From: Rhodocollybia butyracea
Taxonomy: Eukaryota; Basidiomycota; Agaricomycetes; Agaricales; Omphalotaceae
Length of the DNA stretch: 64,000 nt
Assembly: GCA_015501585.1 (NCBI GenBank)
Contig: JADNRY010000013.1
Span: 124,001-188,000, forward strand
Direction of reading: 5' to 3'
This document shows, in pieces, positions 35,828 through 47,187 of the stretch (position 1 is its first letter; the number at the start of each line of letters is the position of its first letter). The notes under the pieces were generated by a model. It searched no databases. It saw only the letters and a program-made list of their open reading frames with translations, and was not told the origin of the DNA. A program made the position numbers and the translations under genes.

Positions 35828-36727
35828 TCATTTACCCAAAGGACTTCGCGGGGAAGCAGCAGGAGAAGGCGTGCCAAAAGTTGGGGTAGTATGTCGTGAA
35901 CGCGGACTAGCATTACTAGCATTACTAGCCCTCCTTGCTCCAGGGCTTACCGAAGCATATTGGGTTGGAGTCCCAAGCTCCGCAGGAAACTTTCCGGGAG
36001 AGTAAACAGGATGGGGACTACCATCAGTTTCCGGCCTCGGGAGACCCAATTCGTAGAGCGCTGAAAAGCTTCCACGGGACTCTCGGGATAGTGGTACAGG
36101 AGTAGCATGTCGTGTTGCAGGGCTTCTGCTACCAGATGCTGCGCTGGCTCGTCGAGAACTAGGAGATGCGGGAAAAGAGGTTGGAGAAGGACAATCACCA
36201 GCATCATACGTGTGCGGGGAACGGTGGTCTTGATTCGCCAGCCTGGGTGAATGGGACGTGGGATATGGAGAAGAAGGGGTATTATTGCGGGGAGTATCGG
36301 GAGTCGGAGACCCGCGGTTGTAATATGGTTCCAATCCCGCATCACGGATGAAAGCAGACGTAGGAGACAGAGGAGGGGGACTCAGAGTTCCATGACGCGC
36401 TTGATGTTGCGGAGATCCAGGAGTAGAAGACGGATTAGAAATAGAGCCGCGAGAATGCGCTGACGAGCTTGAGCTTATTGGGTACACTTCGCAGCGTGTT
36501 TGCATTGATTCCATGGTGTTCATGTCCACATAGGTCATATTTGGCATGACCTCAGCTGGAGAGCCATTGGTTCTGGGACTAGATACGGGGTAGAACCGGT
36601 ATTCGTTGGGCAAAGGTGAGCCAGATTTCCAAGCGGTGTGGTCTCCGAACAAACGTTGAAAGTCGTTCTCCGAAAGGATGATTTTCTTGCTGGCATCTGA
36701 AGCGTAGGCATATTGGTTCAAAGACAT
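35828..36727 (-). CDS. Ser/Pro-rich hypothetical protein, single exon
   Basis: A 299-residue frame with no introns. The first ~60 residues are ordered-looking (YASDASKKIILSENDFQRLF, NEYRFYPVSSP); the rest is low-complexity Ser/Pro/Arg with many SP and TP sites, as in disordered phosphoproteins. No known domain, signal or membrane segment is visible. It is divergent from the bZIP gene, about 500 bp away, with three TGACTCA boxes between them, so both may share control. Function unknown. Confidence 0.7.
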   Translation of the reverse strand: MSLNQYAYASDASKKIILSENDFQRLFGDHTAWKSGSPLPNEYRFYPVSSPRTNGSPAEVMPNMTYVDMNTMESMQTRCEVYPISSSSSAHSRGSISNPSSTPGSPQHQARHGTLSPPPLSPTSAFIRDAGLEPYYNRGSPTPDTPRNNTPSSPYPTSHSPRLANQDHRSPHTYDAGDCPSPTSFPASPSSRRASAASGSRSPATRHATPVPLSRESRGSFSALYELGLPRPETDGSPHPVYSPGKFPAELGTPTQYASVSPGARRASNASNASPRSRHTTPTFGTPSPAASPRSPLGK

Positions 36728-36974
36728 TGCGAGATGAGTAAGAATTTGGCTGTGATTGAAAGGCTTGTAGGAGAGTACTCGGATTGTTTGAGGATACGAG
36801 AGATTCAGCGCGCACCTTTATACCTCGAGGTCTCGCTTGGTTCGGTCAAAGCCAACGTGGAGGATCCATTGTGCGCCACAGGTTAGTTCCAGATTAGGAA
36901 ATATTCTTTGGCCAGTACAATAGCAATCCAAAGGCCCAAAAGTTCAGAAAAAATATATATTCGATTACAAGAGC

Positions 36975-37065
36975 CACGTGGCCAAAGAGCATATGACTCA
37001 GATCGGGTCCGTCGTGAAATGCACGTGATAGGCGGCGATACCTGACTCACCGCGATAGTGAGTCA
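36975..37065. promoter_or_regulatory. Three TGACTCA (Gcn4/AP-1) boxes and two CACGTG boxes
   Basis: TGACTCA occurs at 36994-37000, at 37043-37049 and on the other strand at 37059-37065. CACGTG occurs at 36975-36980 and 37022-37027. TGACTCA is the known site of Gcn4-type bZIP proteins, and the gene to the right encodes one. Autoregulation is inference. Confidence 0.8.
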
Positions 37066-37232
37066 CTCTCTTTCCCGAGCCTCCATCTTGCTACTTAAGT
37101 TGAGGTTCGCTGAACCGCAATCACAGTAAGTCTCTCTTTCTTCTCTTATATCGTGGATCGATATTTGTTTCTGGTCAGCTGTGGCGCATCACGAATAAAA
37201 TTTTGGCTAAAGTCTCAACATTGTCTTATACA

Positions 37233-38357
37233 ATGGACTCTCCGTTCCAAACATACCACCAGGGAATTTCCCCATGCATTTTGGTCACATCTTTGCCCAA
37301 CAACACCGAGACCTCATACCATTTGGCCTCGGCGTATCTTGAATCTTCTCCTCCTTCATCTTCACGGGATACTCTACCCGACTTTGAGATACTTCGGAAC
37401 GATTATTTACAAAAGTTAACCAGTAAAATAACTTTTAGGAGCTCATACGATGAACCCCAACGGAACGACCCCCTCGGTGTGCATATCAATGTAAACGACT
37501 TGTCAGGTATCAAATTCCTATCGTACTCTCATCTTTTACTGATGCGCAGGACTTTAGTGTCGCCCCGCTTTTCAATTGATGATTACATTTCCTCTCCCCT
37601 TACCCCTGACGATACTTTCGACACCTCTCCTGTACCCGACGAATCTAATTGGACTAACAGACCGAATCTACAGTCAATTAACACACTCCCCAAGACACCG
37701 CTCGAACCAGATTCAGGCACTGCAGCATTGTCCAGTGAAGAAGACAAGCGTTCTGTGTCGAGTGCGATTCATTATTCCCTTTACTCCTCACCACGGCTCC
37801 CCTCTATCCAGATTCCCAAAACAACATCCACGAAATCTTCACAAATGAAAGTATCCAACTCATCCCCTACTTCAAATACTGCACTGGGTCCTCGTTCAAA
37901 AACCACTCTAGATGCTCTTATCCCACTCCATGCTCCAACGCGCGCTCGAAAATATGTTCTCCCCTCAGCCACCTCTCCCAAAGACGCCTCCGGTGCGCCC
38001 TTGGATGTTTCCAGACTTGGTAAAAAACGCTCACACTCCGCTGCTTTTGAGGAGAGCCTCGGAGGCGATGATGGCGAACGTACTAATAAGGGTAGAAATA
38101 ACGAACCGGATGCAGATACCTGTGAAATCAGTGATACTGAGCAGGAAAAACTACAGTCCAAGCGTCGTCGCAGCACTCTTGCCGCGCGGAAGAGTCGAAG
38201 ACGAAAGCTCGAGTATCAGTTGGCACTGGAGGAAAAAGTAGAAAAACTACAGGGTTTGAGAGACAAGTGGAAGACTAGATGTAAAGTTTTGCAAGAGATA
38301 CTAAAGAGCCATGAAGCCGAGTTTAATTTTGAAGATGAAGAGGGAGAAGAAGATTGA
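37233..38357 (+). CDS. Gcn4/CpcA-like bZIP transcription factor
   Basis: A 374-residue single-exon frame with the bZIP at the C-terminus, as in Gcn4/CpcA, the amino-acid starvation regulators. The basic region is KRRRSTLAARKSRRRKLEYQ, followed by a short zipper (LEEKVEKL, then WKTRCKVLQEIL). The invariant Asn of the bZIP basic region (NTxAARxSR) is Ser here (codon AGC). The middle has SIDDYISSPLTPDDTF, an acidic/hydrophobic stretch like an activation domain. The start was chosen at the first ATG in frame, 37233. A possible 43-nt intron near 37507 would break the frame and is rejected. No ATG lies between the TGACTCA boxes and the start, so the upstream-ORF control known for Gcn4 is not evident. 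Confidence 0.78.
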   Translation: MDSPFQTYHQGISPCILVTSLPNNTETSYHLASAYLESSPPSSSRDTLPDFEILRNDYLQKLTSKITFRSSYDEPQRNDPLGVHINVNDLSGIKFLSYSHLLLMRRTLVSPRFSIDDYISSPLTPDDTFDTSPVPDESNWTNRPNLQSINTLPKTPLEPDSGTAALSSEEDKRSVSSAIHYSLYSSPRLPSIQIPKTTSTKSSQMKVSNSSPTSNTALGPRSKTTLDALIPLHAPTRARKYVLPSATSPKDASGAPLDVSRLGKKRSHSAAFEESLGGDDGERTNKGRNNEPDADTCEISDTEQEKLQSKRRRSTLAARKSRRRKLEYQLALEEKVEKLQGLRDKWKTRCKVLQEILKSHEAEFNFEDEEGEED

Positions 38358-40366
38358 GGAAGGATATTGGTTTGTCATTAATCCTTCTACCATCGATGTT
38401 CGATGCTGTATACATACATGAGTAATATTTTTGAAGACTGCAGCTCTCTCTATTCAAACCATCTCAATGCTGTTGGACCGTTGACACGTTCGAACATTCG
38501 CGGAGCATCGTAAATAACGGATCAACCCAGATCAGCTCGCAAAGGAAGGATTGTCAGACATTCTCTTCGATAACATCTACTATCTTTCATAGGTTTCTGA
38601 CCACCAGTCTTCTTGTACATTCCCCGCCATTTTCGAATGTTGAACGAGAGCTTGAATGGGGAAACACATGAGTGTTTAATATGTCGGTAAACTTACTTTC
38701 TTTCATATTCATTTGACAGGACTTCTATCCCTATCTGACTACTACAGAGTTCCGCTGTGTCCTGTTGGTCGATATTAAGAAGAGCTATAGTGATCATATA
38801 CGTTTCCACAGCGTAGCTTCGAAAGATTTGAACAGCCTATTCGCCTGTACGCCCTTTGTCGAATAGGTGTGATGTCACCGCAGTCAGCCTGTGCCCCACT
38901 GCAGCTCTTCTAGCTGTTTTTTTTTTGGCACGTATGCGGCTTTTCAGGCTTCTGATGCACAGGTTAGAGCTGATAGGAGGAACTCGACTGTACCTTAGGC
39001 CTTCGAATCTATTTACTGCCACGAAACTTGTAACTTGACTTCTTTGCCATTTCGCAAGATGAACTGGGTCTAGATTTGGTCCACATTCATATGAAATATG
39101 AAGAAAGCCAAGGGATAATTTACGGCCGACACCATATTATTGTCACGTACTTGAAGGTATCTTTCCGTGTATCTGAAGCTATTCCATAAGCTCTATGGAT
39201 CCACGAAGTACTACCACTCACTTCATGAGGTGAGAATGAATTTCGCAGGTAGAGGCTAACCAAATGAGGTCTAAACTTTCAGACGCTTCAGAATTTGATC
39301 AAAGAGGAGGGGAACATTTCTTGGAATGCTAGAGAACCGTTTATAGTTACTTGTCCGATGAGCGGGTCGTCATCGATAATCAAGGTCTCTTCATTTTTAA
39401 CCCGAGCTCCTACAGAGTCCGAGGGCTTCTGATTTCTGGTGTAAAACCCAGTTTGTTTTGGAGACGTGCAGGACCTGCGTGGGTTAGTAGGTTCTTTTTG
39501 TCAAGTATCACCTTGCAGTTTTCATAAGAACACGGTGTAAGTAATTCGTTTTCCATATATAAATAGTCACCCAATGAATCTGGTCGGTCCGAAATGAGTT
39601 CAACTCAAATTCCTTGAGTAAAATCGCAGCAGAAAGCTGACAGGCACTTTTTCCGTGCCTGGCCGTTCGATAATGCTCGTTGTCGACCATCGGATGTGTT
39701 CAAGTTCCTTGGTTCTTGAATGTAAACGAACCAATTGATAGCCGATTGTTTGTTAGTAGAACAGATGCCCAGTATAGCGCGCTCTGTCGCAGTCAAAGGC
39801 ATACTTATGTGGGCGTTGCAAGAGCGTCAGGCTGATAACTGATGAAAATCATTACCAAAAACGTGACTTAGTACTTGATCGCGACGGTGGCGCATCAGGC
39901 ATTTTCTGGCATCCCTCTATCTCAGAGCCACTCGAGAAAGACCTCCAATACGATCGCATTTGTTGTTAACTTCTATCCTGATAATCGACAGGCCCGGGCC
40001 CCAATCTTCCTCGTGTCCTCCTGGCGAGGCCTCGCAGATTGCCAGCCCGACCAGCTCGGACAACTTTGTACGCATTTTCTCTCGACTCGTCAATTTGACT
40101 TCAAATTTACTACAAAAGGACGCTTTTCTGGCCTGTGATTGCTCACAAAAATGAAGATCATACAGTGTATATGCTGCAAAGCGTACCAATTTCTCTGATT
40201 CTCCCGTTCTCCCTTATTCGGCGTCATTTCTAAGTTCTGGAGTCCTCGTGTATCTCAAAAGATTTGCTGCGGCTCAGGCGGCTATCCTTTCATGGTATAA
40301 ATGAGTGAGTGGCTCAAGCTGTAACATATTCAAATTCTCTGTTGGCCTCGTAACAATCATTCAACG
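38358..40366. other. 2-kb region with no recognised gene
   Basis: Short frames only. On the minus strand, roughly 39290-40190, several pieces have protein-like composition (for example VKNEETLIIDDDPLIGQV and EVKLTSREKMRTKLSELV), but they are broken by frame changes and match no family I know. This may be a decayed gene. Confidence 0.4.
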
Positions 40367-41629
40367 ATGTCTTCAAGTTCTACTAGCTCAAACAATCATG
40401 ATGCTCAACACGGTCAGGAATCGGCTGAAGATCAAAGAACTTTTGCCGCCGACGATGACCCCAATGCAGGCATGGTCGAATTATCCGACGACGAATTTTC
40501 TGCCTATTTTACTGTCCGTGCCGGTCGACGATACCAGTCAGAGACCGCGGCATCTCCTTATCCACTTCCTGTCGATACACCAGAGAATCAGGTGCATTAT
40601 TCAAATTCTTTTTTAAAAATTTCTTTCATGCTTCTTCATGTTGAACCATTCTTCAGAGGGTCACCGCCTTGCATAAAGCGCTACGGGGGCTTATTGGCGC
40701 GAATTATATCGGCCCCGTTTCTCAGGTTTTGTCCCCCCAGCAAGGTCAACGGAAAGTATGCATCGATCTCGGATGCGGTCGGGGTGAATGGTACGCGAGT
40801 CATGACCAAGACCTTTCTTTCGCTCACGCGCGCTATTGATAGGGTAATGGAGATGGCGAGAGAGTTCCCCCACGTCACATTCCACGGTTTGGACATCGGT
40901 TAGTATACAATACATGTCGTGACCACCCATCTGATAAGGTGCTTAGTTCCTATTGCACCCCGCTATCCGGAGGACAACGCTCATTTTGAACTTCATGATA
41001 TTGGTGAACGAACGAGATGGGCTAACGCCTCGGTAGATATGATACATGCGCGGTCGATCTTTATGACTGTGAGTCCTATATGTTGATAGGTATACACTCG
41101 ACTTCAATGCAGCACGTCGGTCTAGGTACGGGATTATTCTGTCATTATCCAGGAGTCCGCACGAATTCTCAAGCCAGGAGGATTATTTCTGTCTGGAGAA
41201 TCTGGTCAATTTCCAGCTTTTTATGGAACACTTCCAGAGGCGAGGGACAACCCGGGATTACATGTCCCTGGATTGGATCGATTTTACCGATTGCTGCACA
41301 GTGCTTTGGAGCACAGAGGAATAAGTTGGTCAGTTGCATCCAGTGTAAGGGAGTGCCTTCAAGTTAGTTCTGGCGCCTTTACCGATATCATCGAACATAT
41401 TTTCTATTTGCCTATTGGGACTTGGAATATTGAACCATCGTCTCAGAGGTTGGGGAGGTCCAACAGAGTAGCCATGACAAGGTTTATGGATTCCGTCCGT
41501 CCTCTGCTGTTGGCTTCTGGATTGACTGGGCAAGAGTTGGATGATTTGTACAGTCAATGTTACACTGAAATGTATGGTGTCCCGGGATTAGTTTCTATTT
41601 ACTATCTAGTAGAAGCTCGCAGAACTTGA
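40367..41629 (+). CDS. SAM-dependent methyltransferase
   Basis: A class I methyltransferase using S-adenosylmethionine; of a type common in fungal secondary metabolism, with unknown substrate. The acidic Ser-rich N-terminus is followed by HKALRGLIGANYIGPVSQVL, motif I CIDLGCGRGEW (the Trp codon spans an intron), the post-I acidic end HGLDI, a motif II/III-like VDMIHARSIFMT, ESARILKPGGLFLSGESGQF, and a helical C-terminal half ending YGVPGLVSIYYLVEARRT. Exons join in phase at 40590s, 40790s, 40898, 41070s and 41150s. No signal peptide, so likely cytosolic. The next gene is in the same direction but unrelated (QCR2). Confidence 0.8.
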
Positions 41630-41759
41630 GAAGGGTTTGAGGCTTGGTTTAAGGTCTGGCTGGCCTGGCAGGACAACCGATTTTTCTCACGTACATAATC
41701 ACATTCCGCCGGGTTCGTCCGGTCTAATTCTGTCAACACAATTCTTCCATTACTTCCTC

Positions 41760-43192
41760 ATGCTCGCAGCCAGGGCTTCGTCCCGTACGATACAGCGCGT
41801 AGCGCGTAACTTTGCCACCGTTGTTGAAAGTTCTGGCGTCAAAGTTGCTGCGGTGGACAGCAACCAAGCAACATCCTCTGTGACTTTTCTCATCAAAGCT
41901 GGCAGCCGGTTTGAGCCTAAAGCTGGTGTTGCTCATGGCCTGAAAAACTTTGCGTTCAAGGTGTGCTATCATTCATTTGGTGCTTGAACTTACCTGATTC
42001 ATATGAATTTACAGAGCACTGCCAAAAGAACGGCTCTTGGAACTGTCCGCGAAAGTGAAATTTACGGTGGTGTCTTGTCCGCAAGCTTGTCTCGAGAACA
42101 TCTTGCTCTTACTGCTGAGTTCCTAAGAGGCGATGAGTGCGTATCCTTAGACATTTGGTCTGCTCATCTAAATTCTTATTTTTGTAGGCAATATTTTATC
42201 GATGTCCTTTCATCTTTTGTTACGACTGGCAGGTTTACCCGTCACGAGTTTAATGAGTACGTCGTGCCCGTGGTGGAAGCTGAAATCGAAGCAGCCAATT
42301 TCAATCCTGGTCTCCGAGCTGTCGAGGCAGCCCACGCTATGGCTTTCCACAATGGACTGGGTTCCTCCCTATTAGCCGTACCTCACAGTTCCATAACTCA
42401 TGAAGACATCAAAAACTTTGCCCAGTCTGCATTTACTCGAGAAAACATTGCCGTTCTGGGTACTGGGATAGACCAGGCGACGCTCTCTAGCTTGGTTGAG
42501 AAGTCTCTTAGCAAGATTTCCACTTCTTCTCAACTCGCTTCATCGCCTTCGTCTTATTATGGTGGTGAGACGCGTCTGCAGGCTCATGGCGGTCCACAAA
42601 CCATATTCGTTGGGTTTGGCGCCACTGGTGTGCCTACCTCCGAACTCGCAGCTCTCGCAGCTTACCTCTCGCCCACCCCTTCTATCAAGTGGTCACAAGG
42701 TACATCGCCCATTAGTACTGCTATCCCTGAGGGTACTTCTGTTGAAGTCGTGTACCTGCCTTACACCGACGCGTCACTCTTTGGTTTTCTCGTCCAGGGT
42801 TCCAACGGTAGTGCCATCAAGGAAGCCAGCAAAGCTGCAATACAAGCCTTGAAAAGTGCCTCGAGCGGATTAAAAGGAGATGATCTAAAGAAAGCTGTCG
42901 CTAAAGCCAAATTCGCTGCGGCGTCTGCGGTCGACAGTCGGGAAGGTTTGGTGTCTATGCTGGGCTCAAAGGTGCTCGCTGGACAAGGGTCTTCTCTTGA
43001 TTCGACTCTCTCGTCCCTTGACAATGTCTCGGCGACTGCTTTTTCTAAAGTGTGTCTTGCCAAATTTATGTTCATTTTCTTTTCTCATGCAGCGTTTACT
43101 AGGCTACGTCTCAACTTATCAAGGCAAAACCTGTCTTCGTCGCGGTCGGTGACGTGGCTACTCTTCCTTATGTTGATGAACTAGGCCTGTAA
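41760..43192 (+). CDS. QCR2: Cytochrome bc1 complex core protein 2 (mitochondrial)
   Basis: Core subunit 2 of ubiquinol-cytochrome c reductase (complex III), an M16 peptidase-like protein without peptidase function, in the inner mitochondrial membrane. The start MLAARASSRTIQRVARNFAT is a basic mitochondrial presequence. Then come GSRFEPKAGVAHGLKNFAFK, SEIYGGVLSASLSREHLALT, VVEAEIEAANFNPGLRAVEA and a C-terminal half with KAKPVFVAVGDVATLPYVDE. The last intron ends before ATSQLIKAK; the stop is 43190-43192. Length about 400-420 residues, normal for the family. Confidence 0.88.
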
Positions 43193-43555
43193 AGGAAGGC
43201 TGTTAGACAAATAATCGTTAGATTTCGTATCAATATACTCTTCGCCTTCACTTTTGTGGCTGACAAGCTGGTGGAAAAAAGACCGGAGGTTCGTAAGTAT
43301 GTTAATGGACAGCCGAAGAGTGCGACTGCGAGTGCTTGGGGTGAAGAAACCAGGGTTACCGATGTGTGTCTCAAAGAGAAGGGTAACCGCATTGGTGGTC
43401 AAAGCGTCATCCATGAGTGTCAAATGTCGTTTTGTTTCTTTCACGGATATCATTGATCTTACCAACTCCAGTAAAAAACAGTATAAACAAAGCGAGAGAT
43501 ACAGCAAGTAAAAGATCTACAGTACAGTACAACGACCGGAGCAGTATTCATAGGT

Positions 43556-45146
43556 TTACTTGAACTGCAGAAACAACAATCAGGACTAGTAGTAGACGAT
43601 CCAAAGAATACTCACATTCTTTCCATCCACCCACTCCTTGCCATCAATCTTCAGATCCCATGCAAGGGCACCCTCGAAGAACTCTTTCTGTGCAGAGTCA
43701 GCAAGGTCAATCTTGCTGAAAGTGTAGGACTCCCAATCAGGAGCGACGTTGATGACTGGCTCGATGTCTTGACCTCGGGCAATTAGAGCGCCAGAGATCA
43801 CAGAATCATTTGCCTTGCCAAGAACACCCATGGATCCAAAGAGGTACTTGCGAGAAGCCTCAAGACGGTTGAAAAAACCACCGATCTGGTTGGACGACAT
43901 GAACGTCTGAGTGAGTTCCTCGTTGTACTTGAAGTCCACCCGCCATAGAGAGAAGCCCTCTTTGTCCAAGCTGCGTAAATAATTAGATTTTATAGTTCAG
44001 ACGATGAGATATACTGAAAACATACTGCTCGTACAACCATTCGAGGGCACCGTCTTTTCCACGGGTGTCCTTGTTGGAGTATGCTCGCTTCCAGTCTTCG
44101 AGGTTGAAGGAAGACTTAGGAAGGTCATCGAGGGGATTTTTCACCTTGGGCTCGGGGGGAACGGAAGGCTCATCTTCCTCCTCATCGTCAACCTCCTTAG
44201 CCTTGGGTTTCTTCTCCTTGGGAGCGGCCGCAGGCTTAGGCTCTTTCTCCTTGGTGGGAGGTGTGAATTGAACACCTTTCTCGATGTAGGTAGTTTCGCC
44301 GTAAACGTCTTTGACTTTTGGTTGATTAACAATGGTCTCAAAGAGACGAAGTACAGCAGGGATTTTAGCACGGATCGGAGCATCGATAGTAAGAGATACG
44401 CCACGCTGTATGTAAATAGCAAATACAAGGTCGGCAAGTGTGATGCGCTCTCCGACAAGGAATGTGTTTTGGGTGAGGTGCTGGTTAAGGGTAGTCAGGG
44501 TGCGTTCTTGACGGCTAAGAAAGGTGGTATGGATCTTGCACATAATTAGGACGTTTCATGAATAACTTTATACAAGACGCACGGGTTTCGAATAGGCAAG
44601 AGTACCAGCAGTCATTCCCCTGATATTGTCAGTAAGCAAACCAAGTTCATTTTCGATGAGGTGAGCCCATTGGTCTACAAGGGCAGCATCCGTGGAGCTA
44701 GAACCCAGAAGTCCAGAGTTGGGAGCCAAAGAAGCAACTGGATTGAAAGATCAATGAGAAAATATGTACGTTCAAGGGAATAATGAAGATGGATTAGAGA
44801 TAAGATACGCCGACATAACCAGCATAAATGTCCGATCGAACAATCGAAACACAGTAGTGACTCACTGTACTTGGCAATGACAACACCCTCAAAGAGCTTG
44901 AAGCCATTTTTCCCTTCGAAAGCTGGGATCTTTCCATGGGGAAATTTGGCAAGGAATTCTGAGGTCTTGTTGGTCTCCATGTGTTTGTATTCGGCGTTGA
45001 CATCGATGGAAACACCACCATAGGCAGCAACTACCTTGATCTATACATCGCAAACGGTAAAATAGCTGATCTAGAACATGATAGGACTGTCTTACGAGTT
45101 TCCCGGTTTCTTTTGTCTGAGAGGTATAAAGGGTGCCAACAGACAT
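43556..45146 (-). CDS. Translation elongation factor eEF1B gamma subunit
   Basis: eEF1B-gamma anchors the nucleotide-exchange complex that recharges eEF1A; cytosolic. The N-terminus is a GST fold: MSVGTLYTSQTKETGKLV, AEYKHMETNKTSEFLAKFPH, KIPAFEGKNGFKLFE; the GST C-half has NTFLVGERITLADLVFAIYI. A Lys/Glu/Pro hinge follows, then the EF1G domain: NPLDDLPKSSFNLEDWKRAY, FMSSNQIGGFFNRLEASRKY, ALAWDLKIDGKEWVDGKN. A final intron (about 43567-43613) then adds FK, the usual end of the family, with the stop at 43556-43558. Without that splice the frame would end in a non-family tail. Five or more exons. Confidence 0.9.
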
Positions 45147-46274
45147 TTTATGCGGATGATATGAAAGAAAAAGATACGACGATTGAAACAATGAAAGACA
45201 GAAAATAATTTTTTAGAGTCACAAACCACATGACTTTGGTGAGCGCTAATCGATAATCGATTTGCCATTATCTTTAGAAATTAATCCAAAGTCGATGGAA
45301 ATACTTGCGTCTAGATGGTCTCGTAGCCAGTTCCTGACATTGAGCCCGAATCCAAATGTAGGCATTCGATTCAACTTTGGGTTTAAGGAAGGAAATAGTG
45401 TTCAACTTCAAGTTGAAGTCGTCAAAAGACTGTCTTGAAAACGATCTCAGTTTGGTACAGACCAGGATAGATGACCGCGATCTGATTTGAAAAGTAGGGT
45501 ATCTCCATCGATATGGATTTCCTCCTGCTCGAAACCCCGTCCTCAGGAAGAAATGATATGTATCAGAAGAATCACGCCTTCGATAGCTTACAGCTAACAC
45601 ATTAGCTGTGGAATAAATGATTGAGGCCCCTCTGACTGCTCTGAGTCTAGGCTTTGCAATCCCCCAGAAACGAAGATCTATCTATTTCTCTCTGGTGTAA
45701 CTGTATTTTGAACGGACGGATCAGAGACATCGATTTAACACGAAAGGGTTGAACGCACGCAGTGCATATATAGGTTCATTTCGTGATGAACACGATGAGG
45801 AAGATGCTATACAGCTACACTGTGAATGTGATGAGAGAGGCGTTTCATGGTGAAAATTTCATCAAATCGCTCTTTGTTGATTCCAGTACTAGTAGGGTCA
45901 TCTATAGCCCCCTAAATAGTTTTTATCACTGAGTAGAATGAAGCAAAAATCTGAGTCCCGGGAAATTCTAAACTCCCCAAATTTTGCGAAGGATAATTAA
46001 GGGTCGGTGGGGAGTGGGATCTAAAAATTGAGGCTCTGCGCTCTCAATCGCCAGTGGGTAACTATTAACGGTGATATGCACTGCCATATAATATAATCTG
46101 GCTTGTAACACCTGATATTATCTAGTATTCCTCTCTGAAACTCGCTATCTACTAACACACGACCTCTCGCAGCTTCAGCTAGCAACAATTCATTCATAAA
46201 TATGACATAGAAACGACATGATGGGGTGTGGTATACGTTGTTGTGAGCAAAAGCAGCGAAGAATCGGATACAGT
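45147..46274. other. Intergenic region
   Basis: Upstream flank of eEF1B-gamma and 3' flank of the SUR7-like gene. One minus-strand open frame (45274-45600) has no recognisable features. No RNA gene was seen. Confidence 0.5.
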
Positions 46275-47187
46275 TTACTTTTTCAAAAATCCTAGCCAGG
46301 ATGGTTTGGAGCTGGACATTGGGTAGCTAGGATACGCTGGGTACGACTCGCTGCGATGACTGATGAGGTTGACTACCCCGGCGATAATGAGGAGAATTAG
46401 TGAAACAAAAGTGAGCCAGAAGCCTGGCAGTGATACAAGTCAGTCCGCAAATTCGAATTGAGCTAGAATCTAATGCCTACCTGCGCCAGTTTTGCTATCG
46501 TAAATATGAATGCCTTCGACCTGAACGTCTTTGATCAAGTTGTGCACCTTGGCGTAGAGAGCGATATCTACTGCGAACGCAAGGAGAGTTAACAACGCAG
46601 CCAGGGCAGTCACAAGCAATGTCCAGAAGGTGTGCGTTGTGAAGACAAGGCAGAAACCAATGAAAGCGAAAGCTGTGGCTGTAGGAAGTTCAGACTTGGT
46701 TCTCAGCCTAAATCAATAATACCCACCAACGGGATGGATGGCAAGGCCTCTGGTCCAAGACGCTTGCAATGGCTGCACCGCGATAGCCTGGCTATTCGGT
46801 GACGTTGTCAGGCCTGGCCAAGTATAACCGTGACCAGTAGGATTACATTGGACACTACCGCTATTAAAATATTCGCAGAAAGACCTAAAGCATTTCAGAT
46901 TCGAATCTGGGCCCATAATTACTTATACTCGATGAGCTTACCATATGCCAAACTATAGTCGTGAAGAACAAAAGTCGGATTATGTTTAATAAACTAAGGC
47001 GAATGATACTCACTCGAGCTTCCCTTACTCCGATGGATGGAGCGCCGTTGGGTATTGGCAATGGGTCTGTTATACGAGCAATATCTAGAGCTCGAATAGT
47101 AGGGAGTGAGATTGAAGCGAGAAAACTGAGAAAAAATGCAATGAACAGCATAGTTATTCCCGCGATGCGAAGCTTAGAAAGCGCCAT
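46275..47187 (-). CDS. SUR7/PalI-family membrane protein
   Basis: A four-helix protein of the SUR7/PalI (claudin-like) family, at eisosomes or in ambient-pH signalling at the plasma membrane. The first helix is in the start MALSKLRIAGITMLFIAFFL. An extracellular loop carries paired Cys near FGIW and in FCEYFNSGSVQCNP. Three more helices follow (ATAFAFIGFCLVFTTHTFWT, TALAALLTLLAFAVDIALYA, GFWLTFVSLILLIIAGVVNL), and the tail ends PSWLGFLKK. Small exons are joined by short introns. SUR7 versus PalI cannot be told apart from this. Confidence 0.8.

Noticed and set aside
36988..37045. Two short upstream ORFs before the bZIP start, as in Gcn4 control
   Set aside because: They overlap the TGACTCA boxes and are more likely promoter than transcript; no ATG lies between the last box and the start codon.
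37507..37549. Possible 43-nt intron in the bZIP gene (GTATCA...GCAG)
   Set aside because: Removing it would shift the frame away from the bZIP domain; the unspliced frame is open to the zipper.
43193..43555. Short open frames on both strands between QCR2 and eEF1B-gamma
   Set aside because: They lie in the convergent 3' flanks and show no domain or splice support.
46890..46920. Palindromic CAGATTCGAATCTG as a tRNA B-box
   Set aside because: It lies in an exon region of the SUR7-like gene and no A-box or cloverleaf can be drawn around it.
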